This document shows positions 38,433-48,370 of a stretch of DNA of 64,000 bases, in pieces. The stretch is from positions 1 through 64,000 of the forward strand of contig NZ_BBWH01000011.1 in NCBI RefSeq assembly GCF_001463705.1, given 5' to 3'. The DNA is from Aureimonas sp. AU12 (GTDB taxonomy: Bacteria; Pseudomonadota; Alphaproteobacteria; Rhizobiales; Rhizobiaceae). The number at the start of each line of letters is the position of its first letter. The stretch's first letter is position 1. The translations under genes were made by a program, and so were the position numbers. The notes under the pieces were generated by a model. It made no database searches. It was not told the DNA's origin and was given only the letters and a program-made list of their open reading frames with translations.

Positions 38433-39181
38433 GTGCGAGGGTCGTACACCGCCTCGGGCTCGACCCGTTCGTCGTCCGGATTGTTCTCGCGGAAATTGCG
38501 TCCGCGAAAATCCTTGGCGAGGAGATAGAGCTCCACCGAGCCCTCGCGCGAGGCCGGCGGCTTCACGTGATGCACCGTGCGGAAGTTGCGCTTGAGCAGC
38601 GTCAGCAGCTCGCCCTCGGTGCCGCCCTGAAAGGTCTTGGTGAGAAAATGGCCGCCGGGCCGCAGCGTCTTCAGCGCGAAATCCGTGGCGACCTCGCAGA
38701 GATGCATGGTGCGCAGATGGTCTGTCTGGCGATGCCCGGTGGTCGGCGCCGCCATGTCGGACAGGATGATGTCGGGATCGCCGCCGAGCGCCTCGAGCAG
38801 GCGCGAGGGGGCGGTATCGTCGAGAAAGTCGAGCTCGAGGATCGTCGCCCCCGGCACCGGGTCCACCGGCAGGTAGTCGATCCCCACCACATGCGCCTCG
38901 GTTTCCGACGTGCCGGTGCGCTGCACGGCCACCTGGCACCAGCCGCCCGGCGCCGCGCCGAGATCGACCACGCGCATTCCGGTCTTCAGCAGGTGGTAGC
39001 GATCGTCGATCTCGCTCAGCTTGTAGGCCGCGCGCGAGCGGTAGCCGTCCGCCTTCGAGCGCCGCACATAAGGGTCGTTGAGCTGGCGTTCCAGCCAGCG
39101 CCGCGACGAGGCCTTCAGCCCGCGCTTCTTCTTGACGCGGACCACAAGCCCACGATCGTCACCCCGTCCCGAACCCGTCAC
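38429..39181 (-). CDS. rlmE: 23S rRNA (uridine(2552)-2'-O)-methyltransferase RlmE
   Basis: 250 residues. The fold is RrmJ-like, with AdoMet loop [15 protein letters not shown] and the K-D-K-E catalytic set ([30 protein letters not shown]). It methylates U2552 of 23S rRNA. GTG at 39181 overlaps the ppx stop by 4 bases; the N-terminus has a short basic extension before [13 protein letters not shown]. Confidence 0.94.
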   Translation of the reverse strand: MTGSGRGDDRGLVVRVKKKRGLKASSRRWLERQLNDPYVRRSKADGYRSRAAYKLSEIDDRYHLLKTGMRVVDLGAAPGGWCQVAVQRTGTSETEAHVVGIDYLPVDPVPGATILELDFLDDTAPSRLLEALGGDPDIILSDMAAPTTGHRQTDHLRTMHLCEVATDFALKTLRPGGHFLTKTFQGGTEGELLTLLKRNFRTVHHVKPPASREGSVELYLLAKDFRGRNFRENNPDDERVEPEAVYDPRT

Positions 39182-40740
39182 GCCGTCTGCCTTGCCTGTG
39201 CGGTCGCGGCCCGGCGCCAAACGCCGTCCGCCACCATCATTTCCGTCAACAGTCCCTCGCGCAGGCCCCGATCGGCGACCCGCAGCGTCTTGGCCGGCCA
39301 CACCCGACGAATCCCTTCGAGAATGGCGCAGCCCGCCAGCACCAGATCGGCGCGATCCGACCCGATGCAAGGGTTGGCGATGCGCTCCTCGAAGCTCCAG
39401 CCGGCGATGCGCGCCACCAGCCGGTCGACCTCGACATCCGTCAGCCAGAGCCCGTCCACCTGCCGGCGGTCGTAGCGTTCCAGTTCCAGATGCACCCCGG
39501 CCAGCGTCGTCACCGTGCCCGAAGTGCCCAGAAGATGGAACCCGTCGCGCCCGACGATGTCGTTCAGCCGGTTGCGACCCGGGAAGTCGGAGATCATCGC
39601 CTCGACCTCCCGGATCATGCGCTCGAACAGCTCGGGCGTCACGTCGCGCCCGCCATGGCGCTCGGCCAGCGACACGACGCCGACCGGCAGCGAGGTCCAG
39701 GCGACGATGTGGTTCGAAAGCCGGCGGCTCGCGCCGTTGCGAAGGTCGAGCAGCGCGATCTCCGACGAGCCGCCGCCGATGTCGAAGAGCACGGCGCCCT
39801 TGGCCGAGCGATCGACGAGCGATCCGCAGCCGGAGACGGCGAGGCGCGCCTCGGTCTCGCGGCTGACGATCTCGAGCGTCAGACCGGTTTCGCGGCGCAC
39901 CCGCTCGATGAACTCCTCGCCGTTGGCCGCCGCGCGGCAGGCTTCGGTGGCGATCAGCCGCGCGCCGCGGATCTCACGCACCGAAAGCTTCTGCGAACAG
40001 ATCTCGAGCGCGGCCACCGCACGGTCCATGGCGCCCGCGGCGAGGCTTCCCGTTCGGCCCAGTCCCTCGCCGAGCCGCACGATCCGCGAGAACGCGTCGA
40101 TGACCCGAAACTGGCCGGGCCGCGTCGGGACGGCAACGAGCAGCCGGCAATTGTTGGTACCGAGATCGAGCGCGGCATAGGCGGGCATACGCGCCGGCCC
40201 CGCCTGCACCGGGATCGGCACGGCTGCGGCAACCGAAGCCGGCAGCTGACCGCTCTCGCTTGGCGCATCGCGCATCGCGGGAACGGCATTTCCGGCAGGA
40301 CCTGCCGCCTTGATGGCTGCCGCACGCGCCCCGGCGCCCCGGCGCCGGCGTGCCTTGCCGCGCGACGTCGGCACATCGCCGGCCGGCTTCGGCGAGGGCG
40401 CAGGATGGCGGGAGCGCAACGCTCGCTCGGCTTCGGCCACCTTGGCGCCCAGAACGGGCGGCAGGTCGCGCATCCCTTGCGCGAGATGAGGCTGCGCCTC
40501 GCCGGCCTCCTTGCGCCGGCGTCGACGCTGACGTTTCGACAGGCGACCGGCCTTCGAATTCGGATCGTTCGGCTGGGACGGATCGGCAGCGGCGATCTTG
40601 GGTGCGGGTCGATCGGCGGCCGTGTTCTCGCTTCGCTCTGGCCGAGGCGCCTCGTCCGCCACAATGCGGGCGAACTCGCGCCCCATGCCGTTCGTCACCG
40701 CCTTCGCCGCCGTCCGATCCTGGTGCGGTTCATGGATCAC
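39178..40740 (-). CDS. Ppx/GppA phosphatase with a long basic N-terminal extension
   Basis: 520 residues from GTG 40740, seven bases after GGAG. The last 330 residues form an ASKHA phosphatase: [11 protein letters not shown] (near 191), the IATEACR stretch and DIGGGSSEI. It acts on polyphosphate or pppGpp. The first ~185 residues are disordered, Arg/Lys/Pro-rich ([19 protein letters not shown]), much longer than in E. coli GppA. Such tails are seen in Rhizobiales, and suggest nucleic acid or ribosome binding. It is coupled to rlmE by a 4-base overlap. Confidence 0.88.
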   Translation of the reverse strand: MIHEPHQDRTAAKAVTNGMGREFARIVADEAPRPERSENTAADRPAPKIAAADPSQPNDPNSKAGRLSKRQRRRRRKEAGEAQPHLAQGMRDLPPVLGAKVAEAERALRSRHPAPSPKPAGDVPTSRGKARRRRGAGARAAAIKAAGPAGNAVPAMRDAPSESGQLPASVAAAVPIPVQAGPARMPAYAALDLGTNNCRLLVAVPTRPGQFRVIDAFSRIVRLGEGLGRTGSLAAGAMDRAVAALEICSQKLSVREIRGARLIATEACRAAANGEEFIERVRRETGLTLEIVSRETEARLAVSGCGSLVDRSAKGAVLFDIGGGSSEIALLDLRNGASRRLSNHIVAWTSLPVGVVSLAERHGGRDVTPELFERMIREVEAMISDFPGRNRLNDIVGRDGFHLLGTSGTVTTLAGVHLELERYDRRQVDGLWLTDVEVDRLVARIAGWSFEERIANPCIGSDRADLVLAGCAILEGIRRVWPAKTLRVADRGLREGLLTEMMVADGVWRRAATAQARQTA

Positions 40741-41186
40741 TCGATATCTCCGGAGCAGGCCGTAACAGCGCTCCCTCGGCTTCTGCAGCCGCTTTCGTTG
40801 CCGGCACTGTAGCAATCCGACAACATTTCACAAGGCGTCCGACCACCGCCATGCCTGTGCCCGAATTCTCACGGCGGACGATTGGATTGCCTGCACCGCC
40901 CTCCCCGGCGAAGCCCTCTTCGAGGGGTCCTCCGACGTCAGCTTGACCGAATCGCCCTGTCGCACGATCCAACAAGGACAGCACGGGACATCCCGTGCAG
41001 ACCGATCAGCCCGACTGACGACCGCCTCATCCAACAGCGGCCTCCCCGGCTGCGTTCATCATCCAGTCGCAAAACCCGCACATCGTCCTTGACGCGAGAG
41101 CTCAGACCTTCTATTCGCCTCCTCGTCCCCGGCAGGCACAAACCAGCCGATGGACAACAGACGGCCCGGTCACCGGCAGCCGTCGT
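40741..41186. other. Intergenic region before tRNA-Gln
   Basis: 446 bp between divergent ppx and tRNA. It should hold both promoters. A perfect hairpin of 8 bp with a 2-nt loop (GCACGGGA-CA-TCCCGTGC, 40981-40998) is the only clear structure; it has no T-tract. Small open frames here have no recognisable protein features. Confidence 0.55.
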
Positions 41187-41260
41187 TGGGGAATAGTTTA
41201 AGGGTAGAACAGCGGACTCTGACTCCGCTAGTCTTGGTTCGAATCCAGGTTCCCCAGCCA
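41187..41260 (+). tRNA. tRNA-Gln(CUG)
   Basis: 74 nt including the encoded CCA. The acceptor stem TGGGGAA/TTCCCCA has the U1-A72 pair of tRNA-Gln. The anticodon stem is CGGA/TCCG around the loop CTCTGAC, anticodon CTG (Gln, CAG codons). The T arm ends GGTTCGAATCC. The next gene is a tyrosine integrase, so the 3' end is a likely integration site. Confidence 0.96.
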
Positions 41261-41406
41261 GCCTATAGCAAGCTTATGTAATCATTATCGTTTTCGGTGG
41301 CTGAGGGTCCTCTCAGCTCTTTTGCCACGCGATGTGCCCAAACCTGTAGCTCGCAGGTGACGCCCATCGGCGTCTCCTCGGGCTCGCGGCTCAAGGGATC
41401 CGGTCG

Positions 41407-43569
41407 GTGGCGACTCGGCATGACACAAGCAATCTCGAACGGCGTGGCCACACCTTCTACTGGCGCGCTCGCGTACCGACGCGCTTCCGCAAGGTGCCGC
41501 GGCAGGCCCGCCTCTCCTTCTCACTTCGGTTGTCCGACCATCACAAAGCGGCCTACATGGCGCGGCGGCTCAACACGCTGCTTGCCGACCTCACCGTGAG
41601 ACCGACCGCCGCGATGACCACGAAGGACCAGCTCGACCAGCTCTTCCGCGCCGAGATCGAGCGCATGACCGCACATCTCGACGACATCGCCTTCGCGGTT
41701 CGGCGAAGCGGTGCCGTTGACGACGTCCGGGAGATGGAAGCCGACATCGAGGTTGGCTGGGCGTACCGCCTAATCCAACTCTTCGGCACGACGCGCGCTC
41801 TCAGCTTCGACGCGGACTGTCCGGGCAAGTCGATGCTTTTGCGCCACGGTATCCCCGAGCCGCATGTCGCGACGATCGCCGAAACGTTCCGCGCCGAACA
41901 GGCGGAAGCACGCAGCCCCGTTTTCGACCGTGCCGTCCGTCAACAAATGGCTGACGTCGGCCTCGCTGACACGTTGGCCAATCGCGAGCGGGCGAAGATG
42001 GAGCTGTATCGCGCGAAAACGGATGCGCTCCTCAACATCGCCGAACGCTGGCCGATGATCGACCGCAAGCAGAATGCTCTTGTCACTACGACGCTGCCCG
42101 AGGAGGAACGCTCCAGCCTCGTCTTCCCGGCAGACATCCCGGCGAAAGCAGACTCTGACGATTCGTCGGCAGATACAAACGTGCGGGTTCAGCCTGAACC
42201 GGAGCTTAGCGTCACGGAGGATGCGGAAAAAATCGCCCTTCCCGTTAAGCCGACATCAGACGACGAAGTGGTGAAGGCGGCCCCACCAGAAGTTCTGCCG
42301 ATTGAAACGCCTGCTGCTGAACGTCCCGAGCCTAATGCCGCACTTGCCGGCCGGGCCCTGCGTCTCGATGCGTTCGAGGCATCGTATGAGCAACTCGCTC
42401 GCAACAATCGTGACAACTGGCCCCCTGCAACCGCCAGCGACGTGCACATGCTTGTGCGGATGTTTCGCGACATTCTGGAAGAGAACGACGTCGCGCATTC
42501 CGGTGAGATCGGCCAGCAACACGTGGCAGCTCTGCGCCAACATCTGAACCTGATTCCAACGCGCTACGGACAGAGCGCCCGTCAACGCGTCATGAAACCC
42601 GCGGCACTTCGCGCATTCGCCGCCGATGCAATCGCACGTGCAGAACGGCGCGGCGAGGCGCCACCCAAGGTCGGCCTTTCGGCGGCAACGATCCGCTAGC
42701 ACCTGGGCAATCTCGACACGTTCCTCCACCATGTCAGAGCCAGCGGCTACATTGTGGCGGATTGGTCATTGAAAAGCCTTCGGCCTCGCAAGCCGAAAGC
42801 GGGCACTCTGCGGCTGGCGCAGGTAAAGCCGTCGCCGGATCAAGTGCGGCCGATCTTTGACCTTCCGATCTTCACGGGATGCCGAGACGCTACAGACCGC
42901 CATGTTTCGGGAGATGCGGTATTCCACGGCGGCGTCTACTACCTACCGATGCTGTTCGCTTATCTCGGCGCCCGTCGCAATGAGTTTGCTGGCCTCGAAA
43001 CGAGAGACGTGCTCGATACGCTGCATGGTGCCGCCATTCACATCCGCGCCAACGTTCACCGCAACATCAAGAACGCTCAGTCCGACCGCCTCCTGCCGGT
43101 GCCACCAGAGCTGCTACGCCTCGGCTTCCTCGATTGCGTCGAGACGATCCGAAAGATGGGCTATCGGCAGCTCTTTCCCGAGTTGTTCTCGCCGCTATTG
43201 AAGACGAACGATCCGGGCGACCGCTTCTACAAGAACTTTATTCCAATCGTGAAAGCCTCGCCGCAATTCTCCTCCGATCTGTGGCAACGCTCAGTTCATG
43301 CCCTCCGGCACGGATTTTCGGACACGATGAAGCAAGCGGGCGTCGACACTTCCATCATCAGCGACATCGCCGGGCGTCTCGGCGAGTCCGAAACAGCGCT
43401 GCGCTATACGAACGTCGCCGGACTTCCGTTGATCAAGAAACAGCTCGAAAAGTACCCGGTTATCACCGGGCACCTTGAGGCGCGTCCGGTGCACCTCCTG
43501 CCATGGGTCGAGAACGAGGAACTGCCGCCTTGGGCGGGCAAGAAGCCGGGAGATCGGTTTCGGAAATGA
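41407..43569 (+). pseudogene. Tyrosine site-specific integrase interrupted by an in-frame TAG
   Basis: One continuous frame of 720 codons broken only by TAG at 42697-42699 (codon 431). Before it are an N-terminal DUF6538-like module (RRGHTFYWRARVP), a Glu/Pro-rich linker and a SAM-like core-binding segment. After it, ATIR-stop-HLGNLDTFLHHV reads as an unbroken helix, so the TAG replaces a residue such as Lys or Gln. The catalytic domain then keeps Arg in GARRNEFAGL, HALRH (about 630) and Tyr in RYTN (about 667). Start is GTG 41407. It is either a recent nonsense mutant or is expressed by readthrough; a fragment from 42754 (GTG within) could also be made separately. Confidence 0.9.
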
Positions 43570-43657
43570 TTTCCGTTCAGTCGGAGGACGCAGAGCGTCG
43601 CGGATTGGCCAAAAGCGGTCTGTCCGCTTTCCGTACGCCGTCGCTGATAGTGGGCAT

Positions 43658-43870
43658 TCAGCTATCCGCCCCTTCCAGGTCATTCCCAAACCTCGCGGTG
43701 TAGCCCGAAAGCCGCCATTGCTGTCTGGCGGCATCGAAGGCGAGCTGACGGTCAGCGAAAGGAGAGGCTGGAATAAGAGTTCCCGTCACTCGGAGCACGC
43801 GCTTCATCTGTGCAGGTGTGAGGGAAAAGGCCGATAGACCGTAGAAAGGATGCCGATCGTCGGCACTCAT
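43658..43870 (-). CDS. Small uncharacterised protein coupled to the DMT exporter
   Basis: 70 residues from MSADDRHPFYGLSAF. Its ATG overlaps the exporter stop by 4 bases (ATGA), the strongest support for reality. It is mixed polar with no membrane helix (SLTPAQMKRVLRVTGTLIPASPFADRQLAFDAARQQWRL). No family is recognised. The product may modulate the transporter. Confidence 0.62.
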   Translation of the reverse strand: MSADDRHPFYGLSAFSLTPAQMKRVLRVTGTLIPASPFADRQLAFDAARQQWRLSGYTARFGNDLEGADS

Positions 43871-44730
43871 CGAGCGAACCTCTTGGCGCCGAACACGCAG
43901 AAGACGACGAGGCCGGTGACCACGATCATCGACCAGGCAACGGGTTCTCCTAGCAGCAGTCCCGCCAGTGCAAGCCCGAAGAACGGCTGGAGAAGCTGGA
44001 GTTGCCCGACGCCGGCAATGCCGCCGAGCGCCAGCCCGCGATACCAGAACACGAAGCCCACCAGCATCGAGAACACCGACACGTAGGCAAGGCCCAGCCA
44101 TTCGGGGGTGGTGATCCCGGTCCAGTCGCTTGGCAGAGTGACGAGCGCGATGAGGCCCATGATCGGCAGCGAGACCAGCAGCGCCCAGGAGATCACCTGC
44201 CAGCCGCCGAGACGGCGCGAGAGGGTCACGCCCTCCGCATAGCCCAGACCACAGAGGACGATGGCCGCCACCATCAGTAGGTCGCCCGTCAGCGAGGCCG
44301 GCCCGCTCTGCGCCAGGGCAAAGCCGGCCACGGCCACGGCGCCGACCACTGAGAACAGCCAGAAGGCGGGCTTCGGCCGTTCGCCGCCTCGGACGACGCC
44401 GAAGATGGCGGTCGCCATCGGCAGGAGGCCGATGAAGACGATCGAGTGCGCCGAGGTGATGTGCTGGAGGGCCAGCGCCGTCAGGAGCGGGAAGCCGACC
44501 ACCACACCGAGCGAGACCACCGCCAGCGGAACGAGGTCACTCGCCTGCGGGCGCTTCTGACGGAGCAGGAGGAGTAGGAGGGCGCCGAGCGCCGCCGCGA
44601 TCACGGCACGGGCCGAGGTCAGGAACAGGGGCGAGAAGCCCCCCACCGCGACGCGGGTCGCGGGCAGCGAGCCGCTGAAGATGATGACGCCGAGAAGTCC
44701 GCTGCCCCAGCCGGCCATTGATCTGTCCAT
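43867..44730 (-). CDS. EamA/DMT-family transporter
   Basis: 287 residues, ten predicted helices in two EamA repeats (about 5-135 and 145-280). GVIIFSGSLPATRVAVGGFSPLFLT is a typical EamA repeat start. Members export amino acids and other metabolites. It is divergent from a MocR-type regulator, which probably controls it, and coupled to the small gene downstream. Confidence 0.88.
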   Translation of the reverse strand: MDRSMAGWGSGLLGVIIFSGSLPATRVAVGGFSPLFLTSARAVIAAALGALLLLLLRQKRPQASDLVPLAVVSLGVVVGFPLLTALALQHITSAHSIVFIGLLPMATAIFGVVRGGERPKPAFWLFSVVGAVAVAGFALAQSGPASLTGDLLMVAAIVLCGLGYAEGVTLSRRLGGWQVISWALLVSLPIMGLIALVTLPSDWTGITTPEWLGLAYVSVFSMLVGFVFWYRGLALGGIAGVGQLQLLQPFFGLALAGLLLGEPVAWSMIVVTGLVVFCVFGAKRFAR

Positions 44731-44791
44731 GACGCTCTCCCCGTTCTGCGTCCTCGGATAGATCGGTCGAGGCTGGATCGAACAGCGACGG

Positions 44792-44820
44792 TCCCTTACG
44801 GTAGCGCCGAACTGTAGGGA
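44792..44820. promoter_or_regulatory. Imperfect inverted repeat at the MocR start
   Basis: TCCCTTAC...GTAGGGA with one bulged T flanks the end of the region between DMT exporter and regulator. It reaches the regulator start codon. It could be a MocR operator. Only one site of weak symmetry is seen. Confidence 0.35.
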
Positions 44821-46280
44821 TGGCAGGAGCCGAACGGTTGAAGCCTTCGATCGAGCATCGAACTGAATCCCCGACGCGCACGGGCGCCGTCATGGACGCG
44901 ATCCGGCATCGGATCTCCGCCCGCACGCTCACTGCGGGCGAGAAACTCCCCTCGATCCGCGGGCTTGCCAAGTCGATGAACCTCTCGCCGTCCACCGTGG
45001 TGGAGGCCTACGATCGGCTGGCCGCCGAGGGCTTGATCCGATCCCGGCCGGGGTCCGGCTTCTTCGTCGCCGGCAGCCTGCCGCTCGTTCTCGCCGATGT
45101 CGAATCGCGAGCGGATCGGGCGGTCGATCCGCTCTGGGTGTCGCGCCAGTCGCTCGACGGAAGTTCGGACATGCTGCGCCCCGGATGTGGCTGGCTCCCG
45201 GCCGACTGGATGCCGAACGCCGCCATCCGGCGCGCCGTGCGGGCGCTCGCCAAGGCCGAGGACGCGGTGCTCACCAACTACGGCGCGACGCGCGGATCGC
45301 TGGCGCTGCGGGGCCTTCTGGCACGCCAGTTCGCGGCGGAAGGAATCGAGGCCGGCCCCGACCGGATCCTGCTGACCGCTTCCGGGACGCAGGCGATCGA
45401 CCTCGTCTGCCGCTTCCTGCTGCAACCCGGCGACACCGTGCTTCTCGACGATCCCTGCTACTTCAACTTCCAGGCCCTGCTCCGCGTCCACCGGGTGAAG
45501 GTCGTCGGCGTGCCGATGACGCGGAGCGGGCCGGATATGGCGTCGTTTGCGCAGGCCGTGGAGACGCATCGCCCACGCCTCTACATCCGGAACTCGGCCG
45601 TTCACAACCCCACGGGGGCTTCCCTGTCCCCGCAGGCGGCGCATCGGATCCTGACCCTCGCGGCTGCCAACGACGTGACCATCGTCGAGGACGACATCTT
45701 CTCCGACTTCGAACCCGAACCCTCGCCACGGCTTGCCGTGCTGGATGGCCTCGCAAGGGTCGTCCGGATCGGCAGCTTCTCGAAGACGCTGTCGGCCTCG
45801 ATCCGCTGCGGCTACATCGCGGCGCAGGCGGACTGGATCGAGGGCCTGATCGACCTGCAAGTCGCGACGAACTTCGGCGGGCCGAGCCCGATCGCGACGG
45901 AGATCGTCTCCAGCGCCCTGTCGGACGGAAGCTATCGCAAGCACCTTTCAACCCTGCGGTCCCGGCTGGCGAAACGGCGGCGGGAGGTTGGGGCGACGCT
46001 GGAAGCCCTCGGCATCCGTCCCTGGCTCGAACCTCGCGGCGGCTTCTACCTCTGGTGTCGCCTGCCGGACGGGCAAGACGCGGCGGACATGGCGCGTCTC
46101 GCGTTGAAGGAGAACGTTGTTCTCGCGCCCGGAAACGTCTTCAGCATCGCGCAGACGGCCCCCGATTGGATGCGCTTCAACGTAACGCAGATGGCTGATC
46201 CCAGATTGGCATCCCTCCTGCAACAGATGCTGAGGGAACGAACGGCTTGTGCATCAATGTCCAATGCCATCAATGTTTGA
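44820..46280 (+). CDS. MocR-type GntR regulator with aminotransferase domain
   Basis: 486 residues. GntR winged helix (about 20-85, KLPSIRGLAKSMNLSPSTVVEAYDRL), then a class I aminotransferase-like domain. The PLP lysine is in GSFSKTLSASIRCG and the preceding IVEDDIFSDFE gives the phosphate-side Asp. MocR proteins sense PLP, amino acids or related metabolites. Divergent to the EamA exporter, so it likely regulates it. Confidence 0.92.
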   Translation: MAGAERLKPSIEHRTESPTRTGAVMDAIRHRISARTLTAGEKLPSIRGLAKSMNLSPSTVVEAYDRLAAEGLIRSRPGSGFFVAGSLPLVLADVESRADRAVDPLWVSRQSLDGSSDMLRPGCGWLPADWMPNAAIRRAVRALAKAEDAVLTNYGATRGSLALRGLLARQFAAEGIEAGPDRILLTASGTQAIDLVCRFLLQPGDTVLLDDPCYFNFQALLRVHRVKVVGVPMTRSGPDMASFAQAVETHRPRLYIRNSAVHNPTGASLSPQAAHRILTLAAANDVTIVEDDIFSDFEPEPSPRLAVLDGLARVVRIGSFSKTLSASIRCGYIAAQADWIEGLIDLQVATNFGGPSPIATEIVSSALSDGSYRKHLSTLRSRLAKRRREVGATLEALGIRPWLEPRGGFYLWCRLPDGQDAADMARLALKENVVLAPGNVFSIAQTAPDWMRFNVTQMADPRLASLLQQMLRERTACASMSNAINV

Positions 46281-47078
46281 CTGAAAGCGGACCGACGCCT
46301 TTCCACCCCATCCGGTCTCGGGCGTCGGAGGAAGCGGCCGGAAGTGGCCACTTCTATTCGTTCGATGAGAGACGAAGCAACGAAACATATGCCGGTTCAA
46401 GGCTCGATCGTTCTCTCCAGTTTGGCAACCAAACAGCACCTGATATATGCGCCATCTGAAGATCGGCAATCTCTTCCCTCGAAGGGTCGCTCGTATCCTT
46501 TGGGTTCTGCACTCTTGCGAACTTCCGGTAGGGGTGGAAAGCTACCAGCTCGCTTCGAAGCGAGATAGTAAGGAAGCGAACCTCGCCGGTAGACTGAATC
46601 ATGCTTCAAGGCGCACCTCAGTCATCGCCCTCTGGCCCCTCCGCGCCCAACGGTTCCAACGCCCCGCTCTGGACCGCCTTCCCCTGACCCCGCTCGACCG
46701 TTCGCCGCGCTGCCGCCAACTCGGCAGGTGTGACGGCCCGACGCTCCGATATCTCCTGTCCGAGGCACAGGTCTGCCAGCAGCGGCAGGTGGTCGGATCC
46801 GAACTCCGGCAAGACCTCGAGTGATACTAATATGTCCGCTGCTAGGCGTCCAGCAGGCACCTCAAGTGGTCCTGACTGGGTCTAGAACCGTCCGACCGCT
46901 TCGGGACGGCTGCTACAGTAGCTGCTTGAGACCGGATGGGGTGGATAAAACGAACCCGCTTCCGCGGAAGAGGCGGCGGCTTCGTCGTCGGCGGACGGAC
47001 ACGAGCGCGCTGCGCTGATTGAGCGTCGCCCGGTGCGGGCGGACGATCCCGGCTTCTTCACCCGGACGGAGCCTTCCC
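46281..47078. other. Decayed intergenic stretch after the MocR gene
   Basis: About 800 bp. Positions 46300-46600 are AT-richer than the surroundings and hold nothing I recognise. 46618-46860 contains the tail of a nuclease gene, listed separately. 46861-47078 leads to a recombinase remnant and is not clearly coding. This looks like remnant or insertion-prone DNA. Confidence 0.55.
46618..46860 (-). pseudogene. C-terminal remnant of an endonuclease/exonuclease/phosphatase (EEP) family protein
   Basis: The 80-codon frame contains VLPEFGSDHLPLLADLCL, the terminal motif of EEP/DNase I-like phosphodiesterases, whose Asp-His pair is catalytic (SDH). No upstream part of the fold remains; a stop occurs a few codons above. 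After the motif come ~45 residues of Glu/Ala-rich tail. It is most likely a deleted gene fragment. Confidence 0.6.
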
Positions 47079-47597
47079 ATGACGACCTCCATCATTCTCG
47101 CCGCCACGGTCAGTCCGTTGCGCCAACGCCTGATCGCCGACATGACGATGCGCCGGGTCTCGGCCGAGACCCTGCGCAACTACCTGCGCCACGTCGGACG
47201 TCTGGCTTCCTTTCTCGGGCGCTCGCCCGACACGGCCAGCGCCGAAGACCTGCGCCGCTTTCAGATCGCACAGCAGGAGACCGGTTTCGGCGAGCCGACG
47301 ATGAAACGCCATCGTCTCGGCGCTGCTCTTCTTCTTCGTCCGCACGATCGACCGGCCCGATCTGGCCTGGAAGCTCGTGCGACTGCGCTATCCCCGCAGC
47401 CTGCCCAATGTTCTCAGTCCGGACGAGGTCCGCCGGCTGCTCGGCGCCACCGTCTGCCTTCAGCACCTGGCGGCGCTGTCGGTCGCCTACGGGGCCTGCG
47501 CGCCGCGGAGGTCGCAAGCTTGAAGGTCGGCGACGTCGCCTCCACCCGGATGCTTCTGCGCGTCGACCGCGGCAAGAGCAGGCGCGACTGGATATGA
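47079..47597 (+). pseudogene. Truncated tyrosine recombinase, IS91-associated integrase type
   Basis: ATG 47079, seven to eight bases after CGGAG. The first ~75 residues are normal N-terminal core-binding (RQRLIADMTMRRVSAETLRNYL). An extra A in AAA at 47304-47306 shifts the frame; a 4-nt deletion near 47494 shifts it back (reading LRAAEVASLKVGDV, with the first catalytic Arg region). Between the two, the other frame reads DLAWKLVRLRYPRSLPNVLS. The frame ends at the IS junction, losing the His-Arg-Tyr part. It is inactive. Confidence 0.75.
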
Positions 47598-48370
47598 GCG
47601 ATCTGTACTGGCTGACGGACGAGCAGATGGCACGGCTTCGCCCGTTCTTTCCCAGAAGCTGCGGCAGACCACATGTCGACGATCAGCGGGTTCTCAGCGG
47701 CATCATCTTCGCCAACCGCAACGGGTTGCGATGGCGCGATGCGCCCAAGGACTATGGGCCTGCGAAGACGCTCTACAACCGCTGGAAACGTTGGGGCGAA
47801 GCGGGTATCTTCGTCCGAATGATGGAAGGTCTGGCAGCAGCCAACGCCGATCCCAGAACCCTCATGATCGACACGACCTACCAGAAGGCACACCGCACGG
47901 CATCAAGCCTGGCGGTCAAAAGGGGGCTTGGACGACTAATCGGTCGCACCAAAAGCGGCATGAACACCAAGCTTCATTCCGTGGCCGATGCGAACGGTCG
48001 CCCGCTCAGCTTCTTCCTGAACGCGGGGCCCGTCAGCGACTACACCGGGGCAGCGGCGCCTCTGGACGGTCTTCTCAAGGCGCAGTGGCTGCTCGGTGAC
48101 CGCGGCTATGATGCCGGCTGGTTTCGGGACGCTCTTGCAGCGAAGGGCATCAAACCCTGCATTCCAGGCCGAAAGTCTCGCAACGCGTCCGTCAAACACG
48201 ACAAGCGCCGTTACAGACGCTGCAACCGCATCGAGATCATGTTCGGGCGACTGAAGGACTGGCGGCGCGTTGCGACTTGGCTCACGACCGCTGTCCAACC
48301 GTCTTCTTCTCCGCCATCGCGCTGGCCGCCACCGTGCTATTCTGGCTGTGAGCTATGAGTCCTGACCATA
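47585..48370 (+). mobile_element. IS5/IS427-type insertion sequence, left end missing
   Basis: The transposase begins nine bases after recombinase coding sequence, leaving no room for a left inverted repeat. On the right, the coding region is followed by CTATGAGTCCTGACC, which resembles an IS427-group end. No matching GGTCAGGACTCAT-type sequence was found at the left. The element looks end-truncated, so it is probably immobile. Confidence 0.68.
47594..48351 (+). pseudogene. IS5 family transposase, frameshifted near the C-terminus
   Basis: DDE transposase in one frame to about residue 230. The catalytic residues are visible: D in MIDTTY, D in DRGYDA, E in RIEIMF. After GRLKDWRRVAT the frame goes wrong; the alternative frame reads CPTVFFSAIALAATVLFWL to TGA 48349-48351, the normal end. 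One shift near 48283 separates the two. In the original frame translation runs on to 48358. The catalytic core is whole, so residual function is possible. Confidence 0.85.

Noticed and set aside
41187-41260. Amber suppressor tRNA serving the integrase
   Set aside because: The anticodon is CUG, not CUA, and the body is a normal tRNA-Gln.
46781-47018. Left inverted repeat of the IS element around GTCCTGACTGGG (about 46869)
   Set aside because: It is more than 700 bp from the transposase start with recombinase coding between, and matches only a few bases.
47033-48358. A single recombinase-transposase fusion protein
   Set aside because: The upstream part of this frame is partly out-of-frame recombinase; the transposase has its own ATG at 47594.
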